Assembly: GCF_008014745.1 (NCBI RefSeq)
Contig: NZ_VPFD01000022.1
Span: 1-64,000, forward strand
Length of the DNA stretch: 64,000 bases
Reading direction: 5' to 3'
Source: Massilia arenae
GTDB taxonomy: Bacteria; Pseudomonadota; Gammaproteobacteria; Burkholderiales; Burkholderiaceae_D
The translations under genes and the position numbers were made by a program. A model generated the notes under the pieces. The model made no database searches, was not told the origin of the DNA, and saw only the letters and a list, made by a program, of their open reading frames with translations. This document shows positions 8,986 to 17,303 of this stretch, one piece after another (position 1 is the first letter of the stretch; each line of letters starts with the position of its first letter).

Positions 8986-10035
8986 TTATATTCCGGGCTC
9001 CAGCGCACCCGTGAACCAGCCCAGCTCCCCGTCCAGCGCGGCCCGGATCGGTCCCGGCGTGAGGCCGGTCCAGCGCTTGAACGAGCGCCGGAAATTGGCG
9101 GCGTCATGAAAGCCCAGGTAGCGCGCGACCTGTTCGTTGTCGGCCCGTTCGACCTGGAACAGCCACAGCGCCACATGGGTGCGCACCCCGTCGAGCTCAC
9201 CCTGGAAGTGGGTGTGGTGGCGCAGCAGCTGGCGCTTGAAGGTCGCCGGGCTGACGCCGAAATCGGCCGCCGTGCGCTCCAGCGTCGGCGCCATGCGCAC
9301 ATTTTCCAGGAGGTAGTCGTAGAGCGCGGTCAGGATGCCCGGCGCGCGCGATTGTTCCTGCTCGGCCGCCTGCAGCGCGAGGCGCGCCGCCATCTCGCTG
9401 GCGCGCGGCCACGGCCGGTCGAGCCAGCCGGCGGGCAGCAGCATGGCATCGAGCTGGCAACCGAAGCGCAGCTCGGTGCCCAGGTGGACATGATGCTGTT
9501 CGACGTGGCGCGGCGCGCCGCGGTTGAAGCAGAAGCGCCACGGCAGGCGTTCGCCGCCCAGCCAGCGGCACAAGGCCACCACCGCCGTCATGTGCATCTC
9601 GACCAGGGCCGGCCGGATGCCTGGCGCACCATAGGCGTCGACCCAGTACAGCAGCGCCACGTCGCCCCAGGTCTCGAAGCGCGGCCGCAACAGCGGCGTC
9701 AGGCGCGCGTGGAAGCGGCACAGCGTCTGCAGCAGCGCGCGCAGGTTCGGCGCCTGCACCAGCGCATGGCTGGCGGCGCCGTCGTGGCCGGGCAGCAGCA
9801 GCTGGCCCAGCATGAAGCTGGTGTCGGGGCTGTCCAGCGTGTGCAGGGTGTTCGCCAACTGCTGCAGGTATTGCGCCGGCGCGACCAGTCCATCTGCATC
9901 CAGGCCGGCCACCAGCCCGGTGTCGCGCAACAGGTCGGCGTCGTCGGCGTCGCGCGAGCGGCCGTATTCCAGCGCCAGCGCGGGCTGCTGCCGCGCCGGG
10001 ATCGAGGGTTCTCCGGCTGGCTGCCAGGCGATCAC
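8986..10035 (-). CDS. AraC-family transcriptional regulator (Arabinose_bd-type N-domain)
   Basis: A 349-aa regulator. The C-terminal two-helix-turn-helix AraC domain (about residues 250-340) is clear: TAADFGVSPATFKRQLLRHH and ARYLGFHDAANFRRSFKRWT. The N-terminal part resembles the ligand-sensing domain of OruR/ArgR-like AraC proteins. The start is a GTG at 10035 overlapping the stop of the upstream GGDEF gene by 4 nt (GTGA); a longer in-frame ATG at 10251 would lie deep inside that gene and gives low-complexity residues. The target genes are unknown. The overlap suggests co-expression with the GGDEF protein. Confidence 0.8.
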   Translation of the reverse strand: MIAWQPAGEPSIPARQQPALALEYGRSRDADDADLLRDTGLVAGLDADGLVAPAQYLQQLANTLHTLDSPDTSFMLGQLLLPGHDGAASHALVQAPNLRALLQTLCRFHARLTPLLRPRFETWGDVALLYWVDAYGAPGIRPALVEMHMTAVVALCRWLGGERLPWRFCFNRGAPRHVEQHHVHLGTELRFGCQLDAMLLPAGWLDRPWPRASEMAARLALQAAEQEQSRAPGILTALYDYLLENVRMAPTLERTAADFGVSPATFKRQLLRHHTHFQGELDGVRTHVALWLFQVERADNEQVARYLGFHDAANFRRSFKRWTGLTPGPIRAALDGELGWFTGALEPGI

Positions 10036-10895
10036 ACGGCGTCCATCTGGCGGCACAGGGCGGCCAGCAGCGCATCCGGCGCGCCCTGCGCGGGCGCGCA
10101 GCCATGGCGCAGGGAAATCCGCACCCGTCCGCCCGCCGCATGGTGGCGCATCGAGGACACCATGCGGCACAGATGCTGGGCGGCGTCGCGCGCGTCGAGC
10201 TCCGTCAGGCCCGGCATCAGCACCGCGAAGCGGTCGCCGGCATAGCGGCACAGCAGGTCTTCGTTGCGCAGGTTCAGGAGCAGCATGTGCGCCACCGCCT
10301 GCAGCACGCGGTCGCCCTCCGCCTGGCCGTGTTCGCGGTTAATGCGGTGGAATTCGTCGATGTCGAACAGCACCAGTGCGCTGACGCCTTCGCCTTCATT
10401 GCGACGGCTCTCCAGGCGCAGCTGCTCGCGCAGGTAGACGGCGTCGGCCAGCTGGGTGATGCGGTCGAACGGACGGTGATTGCGAAACAGCCGCTCGCGC
10501 TTGCGCATGTGGTCGGACAGCGTGGCCTGCTCCAGCTTCCAGTAATACATGCCGACGGTAAGGATCAGCATCCCGAGCGGCAGCAGCGACTCCAGCGCGT
10601 TGTCCCACAGCGCCGCCTTGTCGATGTCGACCACCTCGTCCAGGCAATCGGCCCAGGAGCCAAGCATGATGCAGGCCAGGCCGCCGGCCAGCAGCCGCGT
10701 GACCAATCCGTCCGGCCGGCTGGACAGCACGGTCAGGCACCACAGCACCGCCAGCAGCGAGGTGCCGCCCTCGCTCGCGATATCGACCCAGTCCCATTCG
10801 GCCATCGGGATCGTCGTCCCGGCGCCGACAAACAGGAAGGCGAAGGCGCCGAGCAGCGCACCGATCAGCAAGGCATGGCGGATAACGTTGGACAT
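10032..10895 (-). CDS. Membrane GGDEF-domain protein with degenerate active site
   Basis: A 287-aa protein, taken from the ATG giving MSNVIRHALLIGALLGAFAF. The N-terminus holds about four membrane helices (residues 5-130), followed by a GGDEF domain. The metal and substrate segment LFDIDEFHRINREHG is well kept. The signature reads YAGDRF instead of GGDEF, with the second acidic residue replaced by Arg, and the C-terminal part of the domain is short. It may be a weak diguanylate cyclase or a signalling relic. An upstream in-frame ATG at 10928 is an alternative start. The gene is translationally coupled to the AraC gene. Confidence 0.75.
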   Translation of the reverse strand: MSNVIRHALLIGALLGAFAFLFVGAGTTIPMAEWDWVDIASEGGTSLLAVLWCLTVLSSRPDGLVTRLLAGGLACIMLGSWADCLDEVVDIDKAALWDNALESLLPLGMLILTVGMYYWKLEQATLSDHMRKRERLFRNHRPFDRITQLADAVYLREQLRLESRRNEGEGVSALVLFDIDEFHRINREHGQAEGDRVLQAVAHMLLLNLRNEDLLCRYAGDRFAVLMPGLTELDARDAAQHLCRMVSSMRHHAAGGRVRISLRHGCAPAQGAPDALLAALCRQMDAV

Positions 10896-11121
10896 GGAGG
10901 CAGCGTTCGAGGTGGATCGCCGGAACATAGCGCAGCCAGATGACCGCAGGATGACAGGATGGCAAAACTGTCTCGCCCCGGCACAGGGTCCGAACGGCTC
11001 AGCCGATCCAGCCGCACCCCGTGCGCAGCCATGCCCGTCGCAGGCAGCCCATGGCCGGCGCCGGGTCAATTCGGCTCATCCGGAGCAGGCCCGGGGCCCA
11101 CGGCGTCGGACCGACCGGAAG

Positions 11122-11139
11122 TCGTCACCATTTCGTCAC
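11122..11139 (+). promoter_or_regulatory. Pho-box-like direct repeat upstream of the phytase operon
   Basis: TCGTCAC-CATT-TCGTCAC: two identical 7-mers with a 4-nt AT-rich gap, the 11-bp period of a PhoB site. Each repeat matches TTGTCAC, the typical half-site, at 6 of 7 positions. The site ends 46 nt before the TonB receptor ATG. Given the phytase downstream, phosphate-starvation control is plausible. PhoB binding is inferred. Confidence 0.5.
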
Positions 11140-11185
11140 ATTCAGGCACCAGAATCCGCCCCACTCCAACTATCTCCTTGCCCCC

Positions 11186-13708
11186 ATGCGCTATCTCGCC
11201 CTCCCCGCCATCACTGCCAGCCTGCTGGCCGCTGCCGGCGTCCACGCTGCCCCTGCATCCGCGCCGGCCGTCGAATCCAGCGTGGTCGTCACCGGCCAGC
11301 GCGCCAGCCTGGCGCGCGCCATCGCCGCCCAGGAACAGGCCGACAACATCGTCAGCGTCATCAGCAGCGACGACATCGGCCACCTGCCGGACAAGAACGC
11401 CGCCGAGGCGCTGGCGCGCGTGCCGGGGATCTCGGTCCAGCGCGACCAGGGCGAAGGCCGCTACGTGGTGGTGCGCGGCCTGGACGCCGACTACAACAGC
11501 GTGACCATCAACGGCGCCATGGTGCCCTCGCCGGAAGCGACGCGCCGCGCGGTGGCGCTGGACGTGCTGCCGGCCGGCCTGGTGCGCTCGCTGGAAGTGA
11601 CCAAGTCGGCCACGCCCGACCAGGACGCCAACTCGCTGGGCGGCACGGTCGAGGTCAAGACCCTGTCGGCGTTCGACCTGCCGGGCAAGCTGCTCAGCGT
11701 CGGCGTGGCCGCCAGCCACGACACCAATACCGACCAGAACAGCCCCAGCGCCAACCTGCTGTGGGCCCAGCGCTTCATGGACGGCAAGCTGGGCATCGCC
11801 GCCGGCCTGTCGGGCGAGAAGCGCAAGTTCGGCTCGGACAACGTGGAAACCGGCGGCGCATGGGACGGCAAGCGCCTCGAAGGCTTCGAGATGCGCGACT
11901 ACCTGCCCACGCGCGAGCGCCGCGCCGGCGCCTTCAACCTCGATTACCGCCCGGACGCCAGCACCAGCTACGCCCTGCGCGGCTTCTTGAGCCGCTTCTC
12001 GGACGAAGAGTCGCGCGACCGCATGACGGTGGGCGACTTCGAGAACGACGACGAGAGCGTGGCCGAGGGCGAACTGGCTCCCGCCACCGTCGAACGCCGC
12101 CTGCGCCAGCGCAAGTACACGCAAGAGATCCGCTCGCTCACCGGCTCGATGGACCGCCGCTTCGGCGACGCCTGGAAGATGCACCTGGAGGCCGCCACCA
12201 GCCGCGCCACCGACAAGACGCCGAACGCGATCAGCGACGCGCGCTTCACCAACATCGAGAGCTTCGAGGGCGTCGGCTTCACCAACACCCGCGCTCCGCA
12301 CCTGATCGCCCCCGCCGGCGTGGCCGACGCTGCCAACTACGAACTCGATTCGTTCGCGATCGAACGCGCCTACGCCAAGGACACCAGCCACCAGCTGCGC
12401 CTCGACCTGCAGCGCGAATTCGACGCCGGCGACTGGAGCGGCGCGTTCAAATTCGGCGCCAAGGCCACCCGCCGCGACAAGCGCACCGACACCGACGCCT
12501 GGGAATTCGGCAGCGACGATCCCGGCGATGGCGACTACTGGGGCGCCGGCCCTACCTCGATGGCCGCCTTCGTCAATGGCACCCGCATCGACTACCCGTT
12601 CGGCAACCTGGGCTACACGCTCGACCCGAACCTGGTACGCGCCCGCCTGGCCGGCCTGAACCGCGACGGCGCACGCGCGATCGTCGACTCGGCGCTGGAC
12701 GACTTCAAGCTGCAGGAAGACATCGACGCCGCCTACGTGCAGGCCAGCCTGCGTAGTGGCGCCTGGTCGCTGCTGGCGGGCGTGCGCGCCGAGCGCACCC
12801 GCTTCAAGGCAGATGGCTCGCAGGTGACGGACGAAGACGAGATCACGCCGCGCGGCGCTTCGCGCTCCTACACCAACTGGCTGCCGGGCATGCACCTGCG
12901 CTATGACATGGACCAGCACACCAGCCTGCGCGCGGCATGGAGCAACTCGGTGGTGCGCGCCAACTTCGCCCAGCTGGCGCCGGGCGTCAGCCTGGATGGC
13001 GACGACGAAGCCACGATCGGCAACCCGGACCTGAATCCGCTGCGCTCGCACAACCTGGACCTGGGCATCGAGCGCACCATCGGCGGCGACGGCGTGGTGT
13101 CGGCCTATGTGTTCACCAAGGATATCAAGGACTTCACCTACGCCACCGACCTGGCCGGGCGCGGAGACTGGGTCGACTTCAATAGCGCGATCTCGTACGC
13201 CAACGGCGAAAAAGCCCGCGTGCGCGGCATCGAACTGGCCTGGCAGCAGCCGCTGCGCATGCTGCCGGCGCCGTTCAACGGCCTGCTGATCGGCATCAAC
13301 GGCGCCATCACCCACTCGCGGGCCGACATCGACAGCGCCGACGGCGATGGAGGCGTGGCGTCGCGCAGCATTCGCATGCCGGGCCAGTCGAACCGCATCG
13401 GCAACCTGATGGTCGGCTACGAGTCCGGTCCGTTCAGCGCCCGCCTGGCGATGAACTACAAATCGCCCTACCTGCTCGAACTGGGCGAGGACGTGCTCGA
13501 TGCCAGCCAGGACCGCTACGTCGACGCCCAGAAGCAGCTGGACTTCTCGATGTCGTTCAAGCTGGACAAGCGCTGGCAGCTGACCTTCGATGCCAGCAAC
13601 CTGAACAACGAAAAATACTACGTGTACATGGGCGACAAGTCCCGCAACGCGCAACATGAACAATACGGCCGCACCTTCAAGATCGGCCTGAAAGCGAGCA
13701 TCTTCTAA
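11186..13708 (+). CDS. TonB-dependent outer-membrane receptor coupled to phytase
   Basis: An 840-aa outer-membrane beta-barrel transporter. MRYLALPAITASLLAAAGVH begins a Sec signal ending near AAPASA; an upstream in-frame extension lacks a signal and is rejected. The plug domain includes NAAEALARVPGISVQRD and VRGLDADYNSVTING, the pattern of the Xanthomonas-Caulobacter TonB receptor subfamily. The C-terminus ends with an aromatic residue (KIGLKASIF), as expected for barrel assembly. The stop TAATG overlaps the phytase start by 1 nt, so the two are translationally linked. Its cargo is likely phytate, an inositol phosphate or its metal complex, inferred from this link. Confidence 0.92.
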   Translation: MRYLALPAITASLLAAAGVHAAPASAPAVESSVVVTGQRASLARAIAAQEQADNIVSVISSDDIGHLPDKNAAEALARVPGISVQRDQGEGRYVVVRGLDADYNSVTINGAMVPSPEATRRAVALDVLPAGLVRSLEVTKSATPDQDANSLGGTVEVKTLSAFDLPGKLLSVGVAASHDTNTDQNSPSANLLWAQRFMDGKLGIAAGLSGEKRKFGSDNVETGGAWDGKRLEGFEMRDYLPTRERRAGAFNLDYRPDASTSYALRGFLSRFSDEESRDRMTVGDFENDDESVAEGELAPATVERRLRQRKYTQEIRSLTGSMDRRFGDAWKMHLEAATSRATDKTPNAISDARFTNIESFEGVGFTNTRAPHLIAPAGVADAANYELDSFAIERAYAKDTSHQLRLDLQREFDAGDWSGAFKFGAKATRRDKRTDTDAWEFGSDDPGDGDYWGAGPTSMAAFVNGTRIDYPFGNLGYTLDPNLVRARLAGLNRDGARAIVDSALDDFKLQEDIDAAYVQASLRSGAWSLLAGVRAERTRFKADGSQVTDEDEITPRGASRSYTNWLPGMHLRYDMDQHTSLRAAWSNSVVRANFAQLAPGVSLDGDDEATIGNPDLNPLRSHNLDLGIERTIGGDGVVSAYVFTKDIKDFTYATDLAGRGDWVDFNSAISYANGEKARVRGIELAWQQPLRMLPAPFNGLLIGINGAITHSRADIDSADGDGGVASRSIRMPGQSNRIGNLMVGYESGPFSARLAMNYKSPYLLELGEDVLDASQDRYVDAQKQLDFSMSFKLDKRWQLTFDASNLNNEKYYVYMGDKSRNAQHEQYGRTFKIGLKASIF

Positions 13709-15537
13709 TGAAAAAAATCGTATCCCTGGTACTCCTCGCCACCCTGCATGCGGCGGCCGCCGCTGCGCCGCAAGTACCGGCCTCGCTGGCCAAGACCGAA
13801 GCCCTGGCCGCGCTGCCGGGCGGCGCCTGGCTGGCGCTCGACAAAAATGCCCTGCGCCTGGTCGGCGCCGACGGCAGCGAACGCGCCAGCCTGGCCATCC
13901 GCGCCGAGCAGCTCGACCTGCGCCCGGTCGAAGGCGGCGTGCTGGCCGTGATCATGGATTCCAACACCGAGCGCGTGCAACCGGTGCGGGTCGACCTTGC
14001 GGCCGGCGCACTGAAAGCCTTGCCGCCGATGCCGGAAGCCGGCTTCGGCCTGGAAGCGGCCTGCATGTACCGCGACGCCCAGGGCCTGGACCATGTGTTC
14101 ATGGTCGGCCCGGACGGCCAGGCGCAGCAGTGGCTGCTGGGCAGCGAGGCGCAGGGCGGCTATCGCCTGGTGCGCCGCCTGGCGCTGCCGACCGCGGTCA
14201 CCCATTGCCGCGTCGACGACGCCCACGCCACGCTGTTCGTGGCCGAGGAAGGCATGGGCCTGTGGGCCTATGGCGCCGATGCCGAAGGTCCGTCGGCGCG
14301 CGTGCCGGTGGCGCTGCGCGCGCCGTACGGCAAGCTGGCCGGCGAGATCGAGGGCCTGGCCGTGCTGCCGGGCGGCGTGGCCGTCCTGGACGAGAAGGGC
14401 GACCTGCTGAGCTGGCGCCGCGCCGGCGCGGCCTGGACTGCGCTGCCGGCGCGCGCGCTGGGCGGCAAGCAGCTGGTGGCGCTGGACGGCGCCTCGCTTC
14501 TGGTGCAGACGAAGAAAGGCTGGCAGGCGCCGGCGCTGGCATGGAAGGCCGGCACCCCGCCGCCGCGCGCGCTGCCAATCGTGATGCCGCGCATGCAGAC
14601 CGCGCCGGTCGCGCAACTGGGTGACGCCGCCGACGATCCGGCGATCTGGGTCAACCCGAAGGACGCGACCCAGTCGCGCATCCTCGGCACCAACAAGAAG
14701 CAGGGCATGCTGGTGTACGACCTGCAGGGCAAGGAAACCCAGTTCCTGCCGGCGGGCCGCCTGAACAACGTCGATGTGCGCCAGGACCTGCGCTTCGGCG
14801 ACGAGCGCTTCGACCTGGCCCTGGCCACCCAGCGCGACGAGAATGCGATGGTGCTGTTCACGATCGACGCCAGGGGCACTCTGGCGGAAGCCGCGCGCCT
14901 GCCGACCGGCCTGAATGACATCTACGGCACCTGCACCTACCGCACCGCGGCGGGCGGCCTGGATGCCTTCGTCAACGACAAGGACGGCCGCTACGAGCAC
15001 TGGCAGATCACCCGCAAGGGCGGCAAGTTCGGCGCCACGCTCGCGCGCCAGTTCAAGGTCGCCACGCAACCCGAAGGCTGCGTGGCGGACGACCGCAGCG
15101 GCCTGCTGTTCGTGGGCGAAGAAGACAAGGCGCTGTGGGTGACGTCGGCCAAGGCCGACCAGCCGGCCACGCTCAAGATGGTGATGCCGGTGGGCGAGTG
15201 GCTGCACGACGACATCGAAGGCATGGGCATCTACCACGGCGACAAGCAGAGCTACCTGGTGGTGTCGAGCCAGGGCAATAGCAGCTACGTGGTGTTCGAT
15301 GCGGCCCCGCCGTTCAAGGTGCGTGGCGCCTTCCGCATCGGCATGGACCCGGTGGCCGGCATCGACGGTGCATCCGAGACCGACGGCCTGGAAGTGAGCT
15401 CGGCCAACTTCGGTGGTCCGTACGCGCGCGGCATGCTGGTGGTGCACGACGGCTTCAAGCGCATGCCGGACGCAGCCCAGAACTACAAGGCGGTGGCCTG
15501 GGACGACGTCGCCAAGGCCTTGAAGCTGGAAGATTGA
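13708..15537 (+). CDS. Beta-propeller phytase, two-domain
   Basis: 3-phytase of the beta-propeller class, which removes phosphate from myo-inositol hexakisphosphate in a calcium-dependent way. It is 609 aa with a Sec signal (MKKIVSLVLLATLHAAAAAA). The C-terminal half holds the diagnostic DDPAIWVNPKDATQSRILGT, GMLVYDLQGKE and LNNVDVR segments. The N-terminal half (about residues 25-295) looks like an incomplete propeller, an arrangement known for dual-domain phytases that is thought to aid substrate capture. It is probably periplasmic or surface-bound. The 3' end overlaps the convergent MutS-like gene by 55 nt. Confidence 0.9.
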   Translation: MKKIVSLVLLATLHAAAAAAPQVPASLAKTEALAALPGGAWLALDKNALRLVGADGSERASLAIRAEQLDLRPVEGGVLAVIMDSNTERVQPVRVDLAAGALKALPPMPEAGFGLEAACMYRDAQGLDHVFMVGPDGQAQQWLLGSEAQGGYRLVRRLALPTAVTHCRVDDAHATLFVAEEGMGLWAYGADAEGPSARVPVALRAPYGKLAGEIEGLAVLPGGVAVLDEKGDLLSWRRAGAAWTALPARALGGKQLVALDGASLLVQTKKGWQAPALAWKAGTPPPRALPIVMPRMQTAPVAQLGDAADDPAIWVNPKDATQSRILGTNKKQGMLVYDLQGKETQFLPAGRLNNVDVRQDLRFGDERFDLALATQRDENAMVLFTIDARGTLAEAARLPTGLNDIYGTCTYRTAAGGLDAFVNDKDGRYEHWQITRKGGKFGATLARQFKVATQPEGCVADDRSGLLFVGEEDKALWVTSAKADQPATLKMVMPVGEWLHDDIEGMGIYHGDKQSYLVVSSQGNSSYVVFDAAPPFKVRGAFRIGMDPVAGIDGASETDGLEVSSANFGGPYARGMLVVHDGFKRMPDAAQNYKAVAWDDVAKALKLED

Positions 15538-17144
15538 GGCGGGGCGGGTTCCACGAGGTGGCTGCTCAACCAGCGCGCCACCTCGGCCGCCCTGCTTTCA
15601 ATCTCCGCTCCAAAACCCTGGCTCGCCAGCAGCGCGATGCCGTTCGGGTTGCGCAGCACGCCCGGCGCCAGCACCGGCTGGCCGCTGGCGGTGTCGATGA
15701 AGAACGGCGCCAGCGGCTCGCGCAGCAGCGGCGCCAGCACCAGGTTGTGCGAGGACACCAGCACCAGGTCGCGACCGGCCAGCTGTTCCAGCACGGCGCA
15801 CGCCGCCGATACCGACTCCAGGTGGTTGGTGCCGCGGAATACCTCGTCGATCAGGCAGATGCCCGGCGGCTGGCCGGCTGCATCCAGCAATTCCTTCGCC
15901 CTCCGCAGTTCCGCCATATACAGGCTCTCGCCGCCCAGCAGCGAATCCTCGTTCTGCATGCTGGCGCGCACCGGAACCGCCGGCAGGCAGGCCCGCGTGG
16001 CATAGCAAAACCCGAAAGCGCGCGCTGCGATTGCGTTCAGGCCCACCATGCGCAGGAAGGTGCTCTTGCCCGAGGCATTCTGGCCCGAGACGAAGGCGCC
16101 TTTTCCCTCCAGGGCCACCGACAGCGCGACCGGCCTTTCCATCAACGGGTGGATGCCGCCCTCCAGCACCAACGTGCGCGCGTCGCCGCGCTCGACCCAG
16201 CACCAGCGCCCGATCGATGCCAGGTGGCGCACCAGGGCCACGTCGGCCTCCAGGTTGGCGCAGGCCAGGTAGCATTCGCGCAGCAAGGCGCGCTCGGCGT
16301 GCACGATGCGCAGCGTCTTGAAGTAAAACGTCACATTGGCCGCCGCGAACCAGTCGGCGTACTGGATCGCGCCCGGAATCATGCGCAGGCTCAGCGAGCG
16401 CGCCAGGCGCAGGTGCAGGCGTTCCGCTCGCGGGCGCGCAGCCACGAAAGGTTCCAGCAGTTGCCCGCCCTGCCCACCCAGCAGGCTGGTCGCGCGCAGC
16501 AGCGCGTGCAGCGCGCGGATGGTGGCGGCCCATTCCTCGAGCGGGCGGTGCAGGCGCATCTGCAGCGCCATCAGGGGCGTCAGCGCCGCCAGGGTCAACA
16601 TCCAGCCCAGCGGCAGGGTCGCCAGGGCGGCCAGCGACAGCAGCAGCGCGAGCGGCAGCAGCCATAGCCAGCGCGGCCACCACGGGATGGTCGGCGCCGT
16701 ATCCTGGAACAGCAGGCCGGCCACCTCGGCATCGGCATGGCGCAAGGGAGACAGGCTGGCGTCGATCGCATCCAGCCGCGCCGGGTCATCCATCAGCGCC
16801 TGCAGGCGCGCGCGCTGCGCGACGCATGCCGCATCGTCGATGCCGGCCCGCAGGCGCCGGTGCAGCACCTGGCGCGCGAAGATGCTGGCCCGGGGCGCCA
16901 GTTTCTCTTCGTACGATTCGAGCAGCAAGTCGTTCCAGGTCTGGTCGTCGATGCCGGCGGCGCCATCGAGGCGGTACAGGCGCTCGACTTCGTCCGGGAT
17001 GAAGAAATGGCGTTGCGGAGGGGCGGGTGGGGCGAGCGCAAGGCTGCGCAACAGGTCTTGCAGGCGGTCGAACAACGACACTGATGAACTTTCTGGAGAA
17101 CCGGCGGCGCCGGGTGCCAGTCCAATATACGGATCGATTGCCAT
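15483..17144 (-). CDS. Membrane-anchored MutS-like ATPase
   Basis: A 553-aa protein with a MutS family ATPase domain but no mismatch-recognition domains. The N-terminal 150 residues are helical, a hydrophobic block (about residues 163-203, with LLPLALLLSLAALATLPLGW) predicts two membrane helices, and the C-terminal ATPase has Walker A GQNASGKST (about 351-359), Walker B ICLIDEVFRGTN (about 427) and the signature His in LVLVSSHN. Such proteins are distinct from MutS and MutS2, and their role is not established. The start MAIDPYIGL is the last good ATG before the domain; longer in-frame extensions overlap the divergent gene. Confidence 0.82.
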   Translation of the reverse strand: MAIDPYIGLAPGAAGSPESSSVSLFDRLQDLLRSLALAPPAPPQRHFFIPDEVERLYRLDGAAGIDDQTWNDLLLESYEEKLAPRASIFARQVLHRRLRAGIDDAACVAQRARLQALMDDPARLDAIDASLSPLRHADAEVAGLLFQDTAPTIPWWPRWLWLLPLALLLSLAALATLPLGWMLTLAALTPLMALQMRLHRPLEEWAATIRALHALLRATSLLGGQGGQLLEPFVAARPRAERLHLRLARSLSLRMIPGAIQYADWFAAANVTFYFKTLRIVHAERALLRECYLACANLEADVALVRHLASIGRWCWVERGDARTLVLEGGIHPLMERPVALSVALEGKGAFVSGQNASGKSTFLRMVGLNAIAARAFGFCYATRACLPAVPVRASMQNEDSLLGGESLYMAELRRAKELLDAAGQPPGICLIDEVFRGTNHLESVSAACAVLEQLAGRDLVLVSSHNLVLAPLLREPLAPFFIDTASGQPVLAPGVLRNPNGIALLASQGFGAEIESRAAEVARWLSSHLVEPAPPQSSSFKALATSSQATAL

Positions 17145-17303
17145 CTTGCAAGATCGAAAACATTTATGGGCTGAAATTACCCGTGGCGCATGTTCAACAT
17201 TGAATCCGACAATGTACGTTTCCAAACATACCGCGTTCCGAATCGCTGGCACGATCATTGGCGCAAGGCTCCCACCAACAACGACCAAGAAAGGCAGGCC
17301 CCA

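Noticed and set aside
11066..13663. Minus-strand open frame of 865 codons
   Set aside because: Antisense to the TonB receptor, which has a signal peptide, plug motifs and a barrel terminus. The antisense product is low-complexity.
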